64,000 nucleotides of DNA from Siminovitchia fordii DSM 16014 = CIP 108821. Lineage in GTDB: Bacteria > Bacillota > Bacilli > Bacillales > Bacillaceae_C. Both the position numbers and the translations under genes were made by a program. The notes beneath the pieces were generated by a model. The model saw only the letters and a list, made by a program, of their open reading frames with translations, was not told the DNA's origin and ran no database searches. Location: positions 62,001 through 126,000 of the forward strand of contig NZ_KB894690.1 in NCBI RefSeq assembly GCF_000374565.1. The letters are read 5' to 3'. Position 1 is the stretch's first letter, and every line of letters begins with the position of its first letter. Positions 16,914-25,848 of this stretch are shown here, piece by piece.

Positions 16914-18542
16914 ATGGCGCACAATATGATCAATATTTATAAAACAAACAAGCTGCTGGAAATGAACAAAATTTTAAACCAGTCATTAAAGCTGGAGGAA
17001 ATTTTGCATAATGTCATTGTTGCAGCGAAAGAATTGATTGATGTGTCGGATGTCCTTCTCATTTATCTGTATGACAATGTAGAGAATAAATTGAAATTCG
17101 CGAAAGGAGAGGGCGTTAACCAAGAAAAGTTAAAAAAGGTTGCCTTTTCTCCAGGGGAGTCCATTACTGGAAAAGTTTTTATCGAAAAAAAGCCGAAACT
17201 ATTCACCTCTGAACAAGAAATAGATGATTATATGGGGAATATGACAGAAGAGAATTATCGCCATTATTATGAAGGGGTAAAAAGAAGGAAAATCAAAAGT
17301 ATGTTTTGTGTACCTATCATCAATAAAGATCGGTGTTTGGGTGTGGTGGCCGTCAATAATTACAATCAAAATGGGGTATTTACAAAAGAAGATATGCAGG
17401 TCATTGAGGTGGTTGCCGGTCAGAGTGCCATCGCTATAGATAACGCACATGTCTATAGTCACTTAAAAGAGAAGAATAGATTGCTGAAGCAATCAATCAC
17501 CATACATAACCGATTTTACCAATTGATTATTGAGGGGCGTGGAATCAAGAAAGTCATCTCTATGTTGGAAAGAATGATATCTTCTACCGCTGAATTTTAT
17601 ACAGATGTAAATCTGGAAGATGCAGCCAATGCTTTTCCGATAAGAAGAGGGGACGACATATTAGGTGCGTTGCTATTGGAAAGGCCATTTCAGTCCTTTT
17701 CTGAAATGGATCAAATAGCAATTGAGCAAGCAAGTCTTTCCATTGCTTTATAGCTTATTAAAGATAATGCAATTTATGAAAAAGAAATACATTTCCGGGA
17801 AGAAGTTTTTAATCAATTATTGGAAGGAAAATCAGGCAGAGACCTGCAACACGCATTGCGATATGTAAAGTGGGATGAGGATTGGATTGTTCAATGCATT
17901 ATTTTGGAAGGAAAAGATCAACCGTTATGGGAAGCGGAAAGGTTGGTTGATAAAGAGAGGTTTGTCAAATCGATTGAGCGGATTACAAATTCTGCTACTT
18001 TGCATAGTTTAATTTTCACACGCGCATTTCAATTAATTATGATTTTACCTAAGGTGAAGCACACCAACATAAATGAATTGATTAATGGAATCCAGGCTCT
18101 GTGGAAAAATGAAAAAGATATATTCTATGGTGTTGGAAGAGAAACGTCGATTCGTGATTTATCCATATCCTATAATGAAGCGATCCGTTCCATTGGCTAT
18201 GCTAAACAACATAATGTTCGAATGGTCGAGTATGCAAAGTTGGGAATAGAACGTCTTTTATATGAGGTAGATAAAGAGATATTGGATATGTTCATGAATG
18301 ATAAATTGCAACAACTTTATATCCTTGATGAAAGTTTCATAGAAACATTGCGAATATTCATCGATTTAAACAAAAACCACAAAAAAACTGCTGAAATTTT
18401 GCATATCCATACGAACACACTTTACTATCGTTTAAAAAAAATAGAAGAGATATTGCAAATTGAATTTAACAATGAAAAAGATTGGATCGATTTAGTGATC
18501 GCCTTTCGGTTGTATGTGGCAAGCAACAAAAAAGAGGACTGA
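16914..18542 (+). pseudogene. GAF domain/PucR-type regulator, interrupted by an in-frame TAG
   Basis: One frame from 16914 to 18542 (about 543 codons) encodes a GAF sensor domain (residues ~20-165, with MFCVPIINKDRCLGVVAVNN) and a C-terminal PucR/CdaR-type helix-turn-helix (HKKTAEILHIHTNTLYYRLKKIEEIL). A TAG at 17751-17753 breaks it between LSIAL and LIKDNAIYEKE, where relatives continue without a break. Both sides are in the same frame, so a single substitution is enough. CAGGAG precedes the start. It lies 80 bp before the aldehyde dehydrogenase operon, of which it was presumably the activator. The two halves might still be made as separate peptides, but the DNA-binding part has no obvious start site. 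Confidence 0.85.
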
Positions 18543-18560
18543 TTTTTGTTGCTTGCCACA
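18515..18560 (+). terminator. Long hairpin at the 3' end of the GAF/PucR gene
   Basis: A perfect 18-bp stem (18515-18532 with 18543-18560) around a 10-base loop contains the stop codon of the regulator. The stem's own A/T tracts and the following TTTAATTT fit an intrinsic terminator. Confidence 0.75.
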
Positions 18561-18622
18561 TTTAATTTGTGAATTTTAAGATTTATGATGATGTAAACAA
18601 CCATTAGAAGGAGGAGTGTCAT

Positions 18623-20074
18623 ATGGCCGATATTTATTATAATTACATAAATGGCAAATGGGTATCATCCTGTACAAATGAAACATTCGAAAGCATCAAT
18701 CCGGCTAATACAGAGGAAGTTTTAGGGTACTTTCAACAATCAAATGAAGAGGATGTTGAATTAGCTATTGCTTCCGCTGAAAGCGCATTCGAAAGTTGGT
18801 CAAAAACAGCTGTTCCAACTAGGGGAGATGTATTATTCAATCTAATTCAGTTACTTCAGGAAAAAAAAGATGAGTTGGCAGTCATCATTACGAAAGAAGT
18901 TGGAAAATCGCTGCGGGAAGCAAAAGGAGAAGTTCAAAAAACAATCGAAGCCATGAAACAGTTCAGCGGTGAAGCGACAAGGCTGACAGGTGAAACAGTA
19001 CCTTCGCATAAAAGCGATATATTTGCCTACACAGTAAGGGAACCGCTTGGTGTAGTCGGAGTGATTGCTCCATATAACTTTCCGCTTGGTATAGGTATAT
19101 GGAAAATTGCTCCGGCCATCATAGCAGGAAATACAGTCATCTTCAAGCCGGCAAGCAATACGTCGCTCATAAGTGTCAAGATCATAGAAATGTTTGAAGA
19201 GGCAGGGGTTCCTGCAGGTGTCATCAATATGGTTACTTGTCCTGGGGGAGTGATTGGCAATGCAATCGGGAATCACCCGAAAATTAAAGCTGTATCTTTT
19301 ACCGGATCAACAGACGTTGGACTAGCTTTGGGGAAGGCAGTCAGCACAAGAGGAGCAAAAATGCAGGCGGAGATGGGCGGTAAAAATCCTTCCATTATCC
19401 TGGAAGATGTCAATATTGATGAAACAGTTGAAAATTTGGTCATCAGCGGATTTTGGGATAACGGACAGCGGTGTACGGGAACAAGCCGTGTGATCGTACT
19501 TAGATCTATTGCAAAAGAATTGACGGAGAAATTAGTTTCTCGAGCTAAGAGATTGGTTATCGGTGATGGCTTTGGTGAAAATGTTGATAATGGCCCTGTC
19601 GTTGATGAAGGGCAATTAAATACTTATTTGAGTTACGTCAATTCAGCCATCGAGGAGGGGGCTATCCTTGAATTTGGCGGAAAAAGGTTAACTGATAATG
19701 GTTTGGATAAAGGGTACTTTGTTGCTCCAACCATTTTCAGTAATGTAACAAAGGATATGACGATATTCCGGGAAGAAATTTTTGGCCCTGTTATTGGAAT
19801 CACTACAGTCGATTCATATGAAGAGGCGTTGGAATTGGCAAATGAAAGCGATTTTGGACTCTCTTCCACAATCTATACAAATGATTTGAAAAAAGCATTT
19901 CACTTTGTTCGGAATATAGAATCAGGAGTAACACATGTCAATATTCCTTCCAACTACTTTGAAAATCAATACCCATTTGGTGGAAAAAAGGCTTCAAGTA
20001 TTGGCCCTCGGGAGCAGGGCTCGACCGCATTGGACTTTTGGACAGATTACAAAACGGTATACATCAAGCCTTAA
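18623..20074 (+). CDS. NAD(P)-dependent aldehyde dehydrogenase
   Basis: 483 residues, normal for the ALDH superfamily. It oxidises an aldehyde to a carboxylate with NAD(P)+. The general base is E250 in AEMGGKNP and the nucleophile is C284 in NGQRCTGTSRV. GVIAPYNFPLGIG and FTGSTDVG are cofactor-binding segments. It looks most like the ketoglutaric-semialdehyde/succinate-semialdehyde-type group, but the substrate cannot be read off. GAAGGAGGAG precedes the start. It begins a run with a 3-hydroxyisobutyrate-dehydrogenase-like gene and a two-part transporter, suggesting a carboxylic-acid catabolic pathway. Confidence 0.9.
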   Translation: MADIYYNYINGKWVSSCTNETFESINPANTEEVLGYFQQSNEEDVELAIASAESAFESWSKTAVPTRGDVLFNLIQLLQEKKDELAVIITKEVGKSLREAKGEVQKTIEAMKQFSGEATRLTGETVPSHKSDIFAYTVREPLGVVGVIAPYNFPLGIGIWKIAPAIIAGNTVIFKPASNTSLISVKIIEMFEEAGVPAGVINMVTCPGGVIGNAIGNHPKIKAVSFTGSTDVGLALGKAVSTRGAKMQAEMGGKNPSIILEDVNIDETVENLVISGFWDNGQRCTGTSRVIVLRSIAKELTEKLVSRAKRLVIGDGFGENVDNGPVVDEGQLNTYLSYVNSAIEEGAILEFGGKRLTDNGLDKGYFVAPTIFSNVTKDMTIFREEIFGPVIGITTVDSYEEALELANESDFGLSSTIYTNDLKKAFHFVRNIESGVTHVNIPSNYFENQYPFGGKKASSIGPREQGSTALDFWTDYKTVYIKP

Positions 20075-20191
20075 GAAGGTGAATGTAAAGGGCAGGGCTG
20101 CTGGCTCATTCATAGCAGTCTTGCTCCATTTACAATAAATCCTTCCAGGTTGAAGGAGATGAGTGGTTTAATGCAGAAAGGAAGAATGTTG

Positions 20192-21088
20192 ATGAGAAAT
20201 ATTGGAGTGGCCGGATGTGGCCGGATGGGATCAGGGCTAGTAAAAAACCTGATTAAAAAAGGATACTATGTATCTGTCTATGATATAAACGAAATGGCAG
20301 TACAAAAGTTGGCAGATATAGGTGCCAAGGTGAAAAAGGACATTAGAGCAATGGCAAGTGAAGTGGATGTCCTGATTTTATCACTGACATCCACTGTTTT
20401 AATTGAAAAATTAATGCTTAATTCTGAAGTGGGAGCGTTTGGCGCACTAAAAAAGGGTGCTGTCGTTTTAGATATGAGCACAAACGATGTTGATTTGACA
20501 AGAAAGTTATCTAAAATAGCAAAACAGCATGACCTTGAATATTTTGATTGCCCTTTAAGCGGGGGGCCTTCCGGAGCTGATGAAGGAACATTGACGATTA
20601 TGGTTGGAGGGTGCAAAGAGAAATTCCCCTATATCTTGCCCGTTTTGGAGGCTGTTGGAGAGAAAATAGACTATGTGGGGGAAAGCGGAGCTGGTCAAAT
20701 AGTGAAGTTGTGCAATAACATGATTGTCGGGGGAATTATCACTTTGCTAAGTGAAGCTTTTTTAACCGGAGAAAGAGCCGGGGTATCGAAACAGAAAATA
20801 GCATCTATTTTACAAAAAGGCTCCGGCCAAACAAAAGTGATGGAAGTATTTGGTCCAAACTTATTGAAAAATAGTCCGGAAGAAGTGAAATTTTCTCTTT
20901 TTAATATGACGAAGGATTTGAATTTATATCGGAGTTTAGCTGAAAGTGCAGGAGTCCCGACAGTAGCAAGTGAATCGGCCCGTCAGCTTTTTCAGATAGC
21001 TGAGTATTTAAAGAAAGGGCAGCAAGATTCGACGGCTGTATTTGAAATAATTTCGAAATTGGGAGTGGAAGGGAAGAGCAATTTATAA
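20192..21088 (+). CDS. NAD(P)-dependent beta-hydroxyacid dehydrogenase (3-hydroxyisobutyrate dehydrogenase-like)
   Basis: 298 residues. N-terminal Rossmann fold GVAGCGRMGSGLVKNLIKKG; substrate loop DCPLSGGPSGADEGTLTIMVGG; catalytic Lys region GAGQIVKLCNNM. The family reversibly oxidises 3-hydroxyacids (3-hydroxyisobutyrate, tartronate semialdehyde, 4-hydroxybutyrate). ATG 20192 is chosen because AAAGGAAG at 20177-20184 lies 7 nt upstream and the fold starts right after; ATG 20171 with AAGGAG at 20153-20158 is an alternative. Its product could feed the neighbouring aldehyde dehydrogenase. Confidence 0.88.
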   Translation: MRNIGVAGCGRMGSGLVKNLIKKGYYVSVYDINEMAVQKLADIGAKVKKDIRAMASEVDVLILSLTSTVLIEKLMLNSEVGAFGALKKGAVVLDMSTNDVDLTRKLSKIAKQHDLEYFDCPLSGGPSGADEGTLTIMVGGCKEKFPYILPVLEAVGEKIDYVGESGAGQIVKLCNNMIVGGIITLLSEAFLTGERAGVSKQKIASILQKGSGQTKVMEVFGPNLLKNSPEEVKFSLFNMTKDLNLYRSLAESAGVPTVASESARQLFQIAEYLKKGQQDSTAVFEIISKLGVEGKSNL

Positions 21089-21109
21089 GCATTTAAAAGG
21101 GGGATTAAC

Positions 21110-21910
21110 ATGAGTGAAAATAATAATACAAAATACGGTCTTTGGAAAGATTGGCGCTTGCATGCACTTGTAATATTAGTAGTTATTATAACCGAAATTA
21201 TTGGAACTTTCAGCATTCCAGTTGGACCTGGAGTGATTCTATTACTTCCCATGCTCTATGCTTTGATCATTGGGTTGATATTGTATTTTACACCGCTTGT
21301 AAAAGAAAAGCAGGCTATGAATGCAGAACCTATTATTGTCCTGGGGGTGGCACTGCTGTTAGCAAAAATCGGAGTCATTATCGGTCCTTCCCTCCCTGAT
21401 GTCATTGCAGCCGGCCCTGCGTTGGTTTTGCAGGAACTGGGAAACTTAGGAACCATTTTTCTTGCGCTTCCCGTTGCAATTTGGCTTGGGATGAAACGTG
21501 AGGCCGTCGGTATGACCCATTCCATTGGAAGAGAGCCGAATGTGGGATTGATCATGGACAAGTTTGGCATCAACTCACCAGAGGGACGTGGTGTAATGGC
21601 GATGTATATATTTGGGACTGTGTTTGGTGCAGCCTTTTTGGGACTCATCTCTGGATTGCTGGCAACCCTTACGCCATTAAGTCCGCTATCATTCGCAATG
21701 GCGTCTGGAGTTGGAAGCGGTAGTATGATGGCGGCGGCAAGCGGCTCACTGGTGGCAGCCTTCCCTGAAATGGAAGAACAAATTATTGCTTTTGCGGGAG
21801 CGAGCAATCTGCTATCACTGTCAACAGGCTTATGGGTCAGTATATTTATTGGACTGCCTTTGACTGAAAAAATATATTCTTGGATGACCCGTAAGAAGGA
21901 GGGGTACTAA
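21110..21910 (+). CDS. DUF3100-type integral membrane protein, putative transporter subunit
   Basis: 266 residues with about eight hydrophobic segments and few charges between them, resembling DUF3100 membrane proteins. Conspicuous conserved-looking stretches are GMTHSIGREPNVGLIMDKFG and ASGVGSGSMMAAASGSL, the latter a likely re-entrant or substrate loop. AAGGGGG precedes the ATG. The stop overlaps the start of the next membrane gene by one base (TAATG), so both are made together, probably as a two-component carrier. No experimentally known function that I can cite; the context suggests uptake of the acid handled by the two upstream dehydrogenases. Confidence 0.75.
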   Translation: MSENNNTKYGLWKDWRLHALVILVVIITEIIGTFSIPVGPGVILLLPMLYALIIGLILYFTPLVKEKQAMNAEPIIVLGVALLLAKIGVIIGPSLPDVIAAGPALVLQELGNLGTIFLALPVAIWLGMKREAVGMTHSIGREPNVGLIMDKFGINSPEGRGVMAMYIFGTVFGAAFLGLISGLLATLTPLSPLSFAMASGVGSGSMMAAASGSLVAAFPEMEEQIIAFAGASNLLSLSTGLWVSIFIGLPLTEKIYSWMTRKKEGY

Positions 21911-22362
21911 TGCTGAAAAATATCCAGGAATGGGCGTTGCTACTTGTTATCTTTGGTTTTACAGCTATATTGGGCAATTGGGCAGGATACAATATTTTGC
22001 CATTGGCGGCAATCCCGGGGATGGTTGTTCTTATATTAATTTGCCTGGCCGGATTTATTTTAAGGGAGTTAATTCCCATTAATTTTCCAAGTATCGCCTA
22101 TATCTCAATCATTGGAGTGGTTGTGTCGATGCCGTGGATGCCAGGTTCTGAAAAAATTGTTGAATGGACTGGAGAAGTCCAGCTTTTGGCTTTGGCAACT
22201 CCAATTCTTGCATATGCAGGCATTGCCATTGGTCGTTCTTGGACCGACTTCATGAAACTAGGATGGAAGACAATTATAGTTGCAAGCCTGGTCATGTTAG
22301 GGACATTTATCGGATCAGCAATTATTGCTGAAATCATCTTGCGCGTCCAAGGGATTATTTAA
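21910..22362 (+). CDS. Small integral membrane protein, partner of the DUF3100-type protein
   Basis: 150 residues with about five membrane segments. It is translationally coupled to the preceding gene (TAATG). The GIAIGRSWTDFMKLGWKTIIVASLVMLGTF segment toward the end resembles subunits of split carriers. I do not recognise a named family; interpretation as the second subunit of a two-gene transporter rests on the overlap and membrane topology. Confidence 0.7.
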   Translation: MLKNIQEWALLLVIFGFTAILGNWAGYNILPLAAIPGMVVLILICLAGFILRELIPINFPSIAYISIIGVVVSMPWMPGSEKIVEWTGEVQLLALATPILAYAGIAIGRSWTDFMKLGWKTIIVASLVMLGTFIGSAIIAEIILRVQGII

Positions 22363-22563
22363 ATGGGCCTCCTTTCATCTTTTTTGCCTTCTTTACCGCC
22401 AACCTTTATTTGTGCTTGGTGGGAACATACGGGTTTAGTTAAGATGTTAGGTTAGCAAAGGAATCATTTTTCCAAGATAACATACCTATTTTTTGATATC
22501 GCATACTGTATGGAATTCTATTTTTAAGCAGCGCTTCATCAATGCTTCCATTTCCAACAATAG

Positions 22564-22600
22564 CCCCCTCTCCCGCGAAAACGGCAGAGGGGTTGGTTTT
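22564..22600 (+). terminator. Terminator-like hairpin downstream of the DUF3100 operon
   Basis: CCCCTCT/AGAGGGG with an inner CCG/CGG step (22565-22592) and a C-C mismatch is followed by TTGGTTTTTG. It fits a terminator for the 18623-22362 operon, facing the convergent gene at 22642. Confidence 0.6.
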
Positions 22601-22641
22601 TGTAGGTATGAAAATTCTCTTGTGATGTACTGCAAAAATAA

Positions 22642-23850
22642 TCAATTTTCCAGCAACGTATTTACCTTTGCAGTCTTCGATACATGATGATTACGTCGAA
22701 GGGCAACCGCGCCCATCCCCAAAATAAAAGTGAAACCTGCAATCAGCAAAAGGTACCCAATATTGCCCATTAACATAGCACTGTTTCCGCCAAAGACAAT
22801 GGAGTAATACCCGTCTGCACCATATGTCGCAGGTAGGAAAGGCGCCAAAGCATGATAGCTATTTGATAACAAGTCTCTTGAAACCAAAACGCCGGAAGTG
22901 ACGAGTTGGAGGGATAGTGCCAGGATGTTGAACACCATGCCGTAATTTCCGAAAAGGAAGACGAACACTTGGGCAAACATCAGGAATGCAAGGAACATGA
23001 CACCTTGAAAAAGATAAACCATCATTAGCGGTTCCTGGCTCGCGACGTCAAACAGTTTCATAAGACCGATGGTCAGGAAGGGCAGCAAGAAGGCGACCAC
23101 CACATTCACCAATTGTCTGGCGAAGAACAAGCTCCATTTTGAATAATTGGATCGGATTGTTTCAGCGGCTTCATGGATTTGCATGACCATGACCATGGCA
23201 CCGGCAAATGAGGAAATGATCACCATTAATGGAACTAGGTTAGCGGAAAAATCATGGACGGCATTCGTCTGCTTCACAATCCCCTCAACCGGTTCCGGAT
23301 GAATGGAACCAATGACCGATCCTACGGCCTTTTCAATTTCATCGGTAATCGTCTGTTCCAAAGGCAACTGCTTCAGCTTCTGCTCAAACATCGCTGTACC
23401 TGCATTTTTTTGGTGAACGAAGATATTTGTATTGAGTTCATTGTTCACTTGATTGGCAGTCTGCTCCATCATCGTTTTGGTGGATGTTGCGTTTGCCTGG
23501 TTAATCCAGTAATAGATCGAAGGTCGCTTTCCCGCTTGCAAGGATGATGAAAATTCAGATGGTATATGGATGATCATATCTATTTTTCGCTCATTCATTT
23601 CATCGGAAGCTTTTTCAAAAGACATGTATTTCCTTACCTGAAAAGGTAAATCCTGTTCAAATTTATCTGCAATGTCCATACCCATGCTTTGATCTTCGTT
23701 GATAATTCCGATTGACAAGTTTTCTGTCCTGTCTTGCACCCCTTTATAAGCAGTCAGCCATACGGAAAAAAAGATCAATTGAAACATGATGGCTGCCATA
23801 ATTCCAATATAAGTTCCTCTTAACTTAATAATTGCTTTCAACCCTTTCAT
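22642..23850 (-). CDS. ABC-2/YhgE-like membrane protein (putative export component)
   Basis: 402 residues. Topology: one N-terminal helix, a long extracytoplasmic domain (~residues 35-205), then five or six C-terminal helices, as in YhgE/Pip and DUF3533/ABC-2 type export proteins. Start at 23850 is chosen since AAAGGAGG lies 9 nt upstream; an upstream in-frame ATG (23886) falls in the operator. The stretch VVSRDLLSNSYHALAPFLPATYGADGYYSIVFGG is typical of the last membrane part. It lies downstream of a TetR gene and shares its operator, so it is probably an inducible drug/lipid export or envelope protein. No ATPase gene is adjacent. Confidence 0.8.
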   Translation of the reverse strand: MKGLKAIIKLRGTYIGIMAAIMFQLIFFSVWLTAYKGVQDRTENLSIGIINEDQSMGMDIADKFEQDLPFQVRKYMSFEKASDEMNERKIDMIIHIPSEFSSSLQAGKRPSIYYWINQANATSTKTMMEQTANQVNNELNTNIFVHQKNAGTAMFEQKLKQLPLEQTITDEIEKAVGSVIGSIHPEPVEGIVKQTNAVHDFSANLVPLMVIISSFAGAMVMVMQIHEAAETIRSNYSKWSLFFARQLVNVVVAFLLPFLTIGLMKLFDVASQEPLMMVYLFQGVMFLAFLMFAQVFVFLFGNYGMVFNILALSLQLVTSGVLVSRDLLSNSYHALAPFLPATYGADGYYSIVFGGNSAMLMGNIGYLLLIAGFTFILGMGAVALRRNHHVSKTAKVNTLLEN

Positions 23851-23867
23851 TGTTATCCTCCTTTGAA

Positions 23868-23885
23868 TGTAAGTACTTACTTGCA
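23868..23885 (-). promoter_or_regulatory. TetR operator upstream of the export gene
   Basis: TGTAAGTACTTACTTGCA here matches the site at 24507-24524 in 15 of 18 positions and contains the palindrome GTAAGTACTTAC. It lies 17 bp upstream of the membrane-protein start, in position to block transcription. Confidence 0.75.
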
Positions 23886-23904
23886 TATATTGTAAAAATT
23901 TTTT

Positions 23905-24486
23905 CTAGGGGGTAAGTCCCCTAGAAAAAATAAATACACTTGTTTTCAACAATTCCTTAATATCCAGGTCAGTCACATTTGATCCCAAGCGGATATGCGA
24001 GATAAAATGTCCAAAATTAACGGCAATGAATGATAAAGATGCTTCCTCTACATTCACATCCAATATTTTTCCCCTTTTTTTCATTTCACTGAAATACCCC
24101 ATTAATTGTTCTTTCAAAAAGCGGGGTATATTTGCAATTTCTTCATCGATTTCAGGAAACGTGCCGACTTCTTTGAAGGCAATCAGAACCAAGTCCTTGA
24201 TTGGCAGCATGGATTGAAAATATTTACTGGAAAAATGAAGCAAGTCTCTCTCCAATTCATAGGTGATATCGAATTGAATCGTTTCCTGCAACACTGGTCC
24301 ATATGAATATTTATCTATAATGGCTTTTAAAATCCCCTGTTTATTTCCATAATGACGGAAAACAGTCACCTCATTGACACCTGCGAGTTCGGCGATTGAA
24401 CGGGTTGTGGCCGCGGCGTAGCCTTTCTCACTGATCAACTGGATGGCGGCATCAAGAATCCGCTCCGCGGTCAATTGTGAAGACAA
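23905..24486 (-). CDS. TetR-family transcriptional repressor
   Basis: 193 residues. The N-terminal helix-turn-helix reads ERILDAAIQLISEKGYAAATTRSIAELAGVNEVTVFRHYGNKQGILKAII; the C-terminus is a ligand-binding/dimer domain. TTG at 24486 is selected as start because AAGGAG sits 9 nt upstream; the in-frame ATG at 24582 would add a hydrophobic leader through the operator and is unlikely. Its own promoter and the downstream membrane-protein gene carry the same 18-bp operator, indicating autoregulation and control of the efflux gene. Confidence 0.9.
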   Translation of the reverse strand: MSSQLTAERILDAAIQLISEKGYAAATTRSIAELAGVNEVTVFRHYGNKQGILKAIIDKYSYGPVLQETIQFDITYELERDLLHFSSKYFQSMLPIKDLVLIAFKEVGTFPEIDEEIANIPRFLKEQLMGYFSEMKKRGKILDVNVEEASLSFIAVNFGHFISHIRLGSNVTDLDIKELLKTSVFIFSRGLTP

Positions 24487-24506
24487 AAATTTCAACTCCT
24501 TATATA

Positions 24507-24524
24507 TGCAAGTGATTACTTGCA
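24507..24524 (-). promoter_or_regulatory. TetR operator upstream of tetR-type gene
   Basis: TGCAAGTGATTACTTGCA is a perfect inverted repeat (TGCAAGT arms, 4-bp centre) 20 bp upstream of the repressor start. A near copy lies before the export gene. Confidence 0.8.
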
Positions 24525-24638
24525 TGTTAGCATGGAGGAAAAGAAAAAGCAAATGGAAAAAAGTAATCGGTAGAAAGCCCATTTCTTTTCAAAATAGATG
24601 AGGTTAGTTACGAGATGGGGTGGGGATATATTAAATCA

Positions 24639-24684
24639 CGATAGGCCGCCGGGGGTTAAATGATCAGTCCCGGTCGGCTCATCG
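24639..24684. terminator. Imperfect hairpin between tetR-type and nitronate monooxygenase genes
   Basis: CGAT-GGCCG-CGGG pairs with CCCG-CGGCT-ATCG with small bulges, followed by TTTTAG on the plus strand. Orientation and role are uncertain. Confidence 0.35.
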
Positions 24685-24715
24685 TTTTAGTGAATAATGA
24701 ATGAATAACCATTCA

Positions 24716-25693
24716 TTATGTTGTTATACTTTCCTTCAATAAATCTTTTTTTGCCTGATCATACGATTTTTTTAATTCACTTATGATTTCCTCTACAGGC
24801 TGCATTTTATGTATCGTATCCACTCCTTGTCCGGCTGACCATATATCTTTCCAAGCTTTTGAACCGGTGCTGTTCATACTTGAGAAATCCGCTTTTGCAT
24901 TGCTTTCCAGTGTATCGGGATTAAGGCCGGCGTTCCTGATGCTTGGCTTAAGGTAGTTGGCCTTCACTCCGCTGAAGGCATCCGTATAGATCAAGTCATC
25001 CAGTGTGGAGTCGATTACCATATTTTTATAGTCTTTTGAAGCGGAGCTTTCCTCTGCTGTGATAAACCTGGTTCCCATATAGGCGAAATCAGCCCCCATT
25101 GCCTGCACAGCCAGAACATCACCTCCGTTTGAAATCCCTCCTGATAAAATAGTGATGCCATTCCAAAATTCCTTCACTGCTCCCATAAAGGCAAAAGGGT
25201 TAATAGTCCCTGCATGGCCGCCAGCTCCTGCACAAACAAGAACGAGCCCGTCCACTCCTTTTTCAGCCGCTTTTTTTGCATGATAAGTTGATATCACATC
25301 TGAGAAGACAAGGCCTCCGTATTCATGCACAATTTTAACCACTGGACTTGGATCTCCCAACGATGTTATGACAATCGGCGGCTGATGCTTCTTGATAAGT
25401 GCCAAATCTTCCTTATACCGCTTGTTTGTATCATGTACGATAAAGTTTACCGCCCATGGAGCGACCGGCTGCCGGGGATTCTGTTCTTTTGCCGCCTTTA
25501 AATCCCGTTTGATTTCTTCCATCCATTGATCGAGCATATCCGCAGTACGGGCATTCAATAATGGAAAAGAGCCGATGACTCCGGCCTTGCAACCATTTAT
25601 GACCATTTGTGGGCTTGATACTAAAAACATAGGCGCCATGATGACAGGCATTGATACATTTTCTTTTAAAGCTTGAAGCGCATTCTGATCCAT
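24716..25693 (-). CDS. Nitronate monooxygenase (2-nitropropane dioxygenase-like FMN enzyme)
   Basis: 325 residues, TIM-barrel FMN protein. Family segments: MPVIMAPMFLVSSPQMVINGCKAGVIGSFP at the N-terminus, VCAGAGGHAGTINPFAF (with the catalytic His), ILSGGISNGGDVLAVQAMGADFAYMGTRFI for phosphate binding. It oxidises alkyl nitronates to carbonyl plus nitrite. The start at 25693 follows GGGAGGGAAG; the frame is open farther upstream but without a ribosome site. It is transcribed away from the threonine aldolase gene, with a short divergent promoter region between them. Confidence 0.9.
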   Translation of the reverse strand: MDQNALQALKENVSMPVIMAPMFLVSSPQMVINGCKAGVIGSFPLLNARTADMLDQWMEEIKRDLKAAKEQNPRQPVAPWAVNFIVHDTNKRYKEDLALIKKHQPPIVITSLGDPSPVVKIVHEYGGLVFSDVISTYHAKKAAEKGVDGLVLVCAGAGGHAGTINPFAFMGAVKEFWNGITILSGGISNGGDVLAVQAMGADFAYMGTRFITAEESSASKDYKNMVIDSTLDDLIYTDAFSGVKANYLKPSIRNAGLNPDTLESNAKADFSSMNSTGSKAWKDIWSAGQGVDTIHKMQPVEEIISELKKSYDQAKKDLLKESITT

Positions 25694-25848
25694 AGTTCTT
25701 CCCTCCCTATCCAAGCTATATATCATTTCGATGGCAGTTATGTAAAAACCTTTTTTATTTTCAAAATCTAATTTGTAGATTTGTATGTGAAGCAAATCAG
25801 CTTTTTGCTAGTATTAATATAAGAGCCAATATGAGAGGAGCCCTCCAA

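Noticed and set aside
16690-16929. 79-codon open frame before the GAF/PucR gene
   Set aside because: No ribosome site, no similarity, and it overlaps the start of the real gene.
22439-22645. Minus-strand 68-codon frame before the ABC-2-type gene end
   Set aside because: It runs through the terminator hairpin at 22564-22600 and has no ribosome site.
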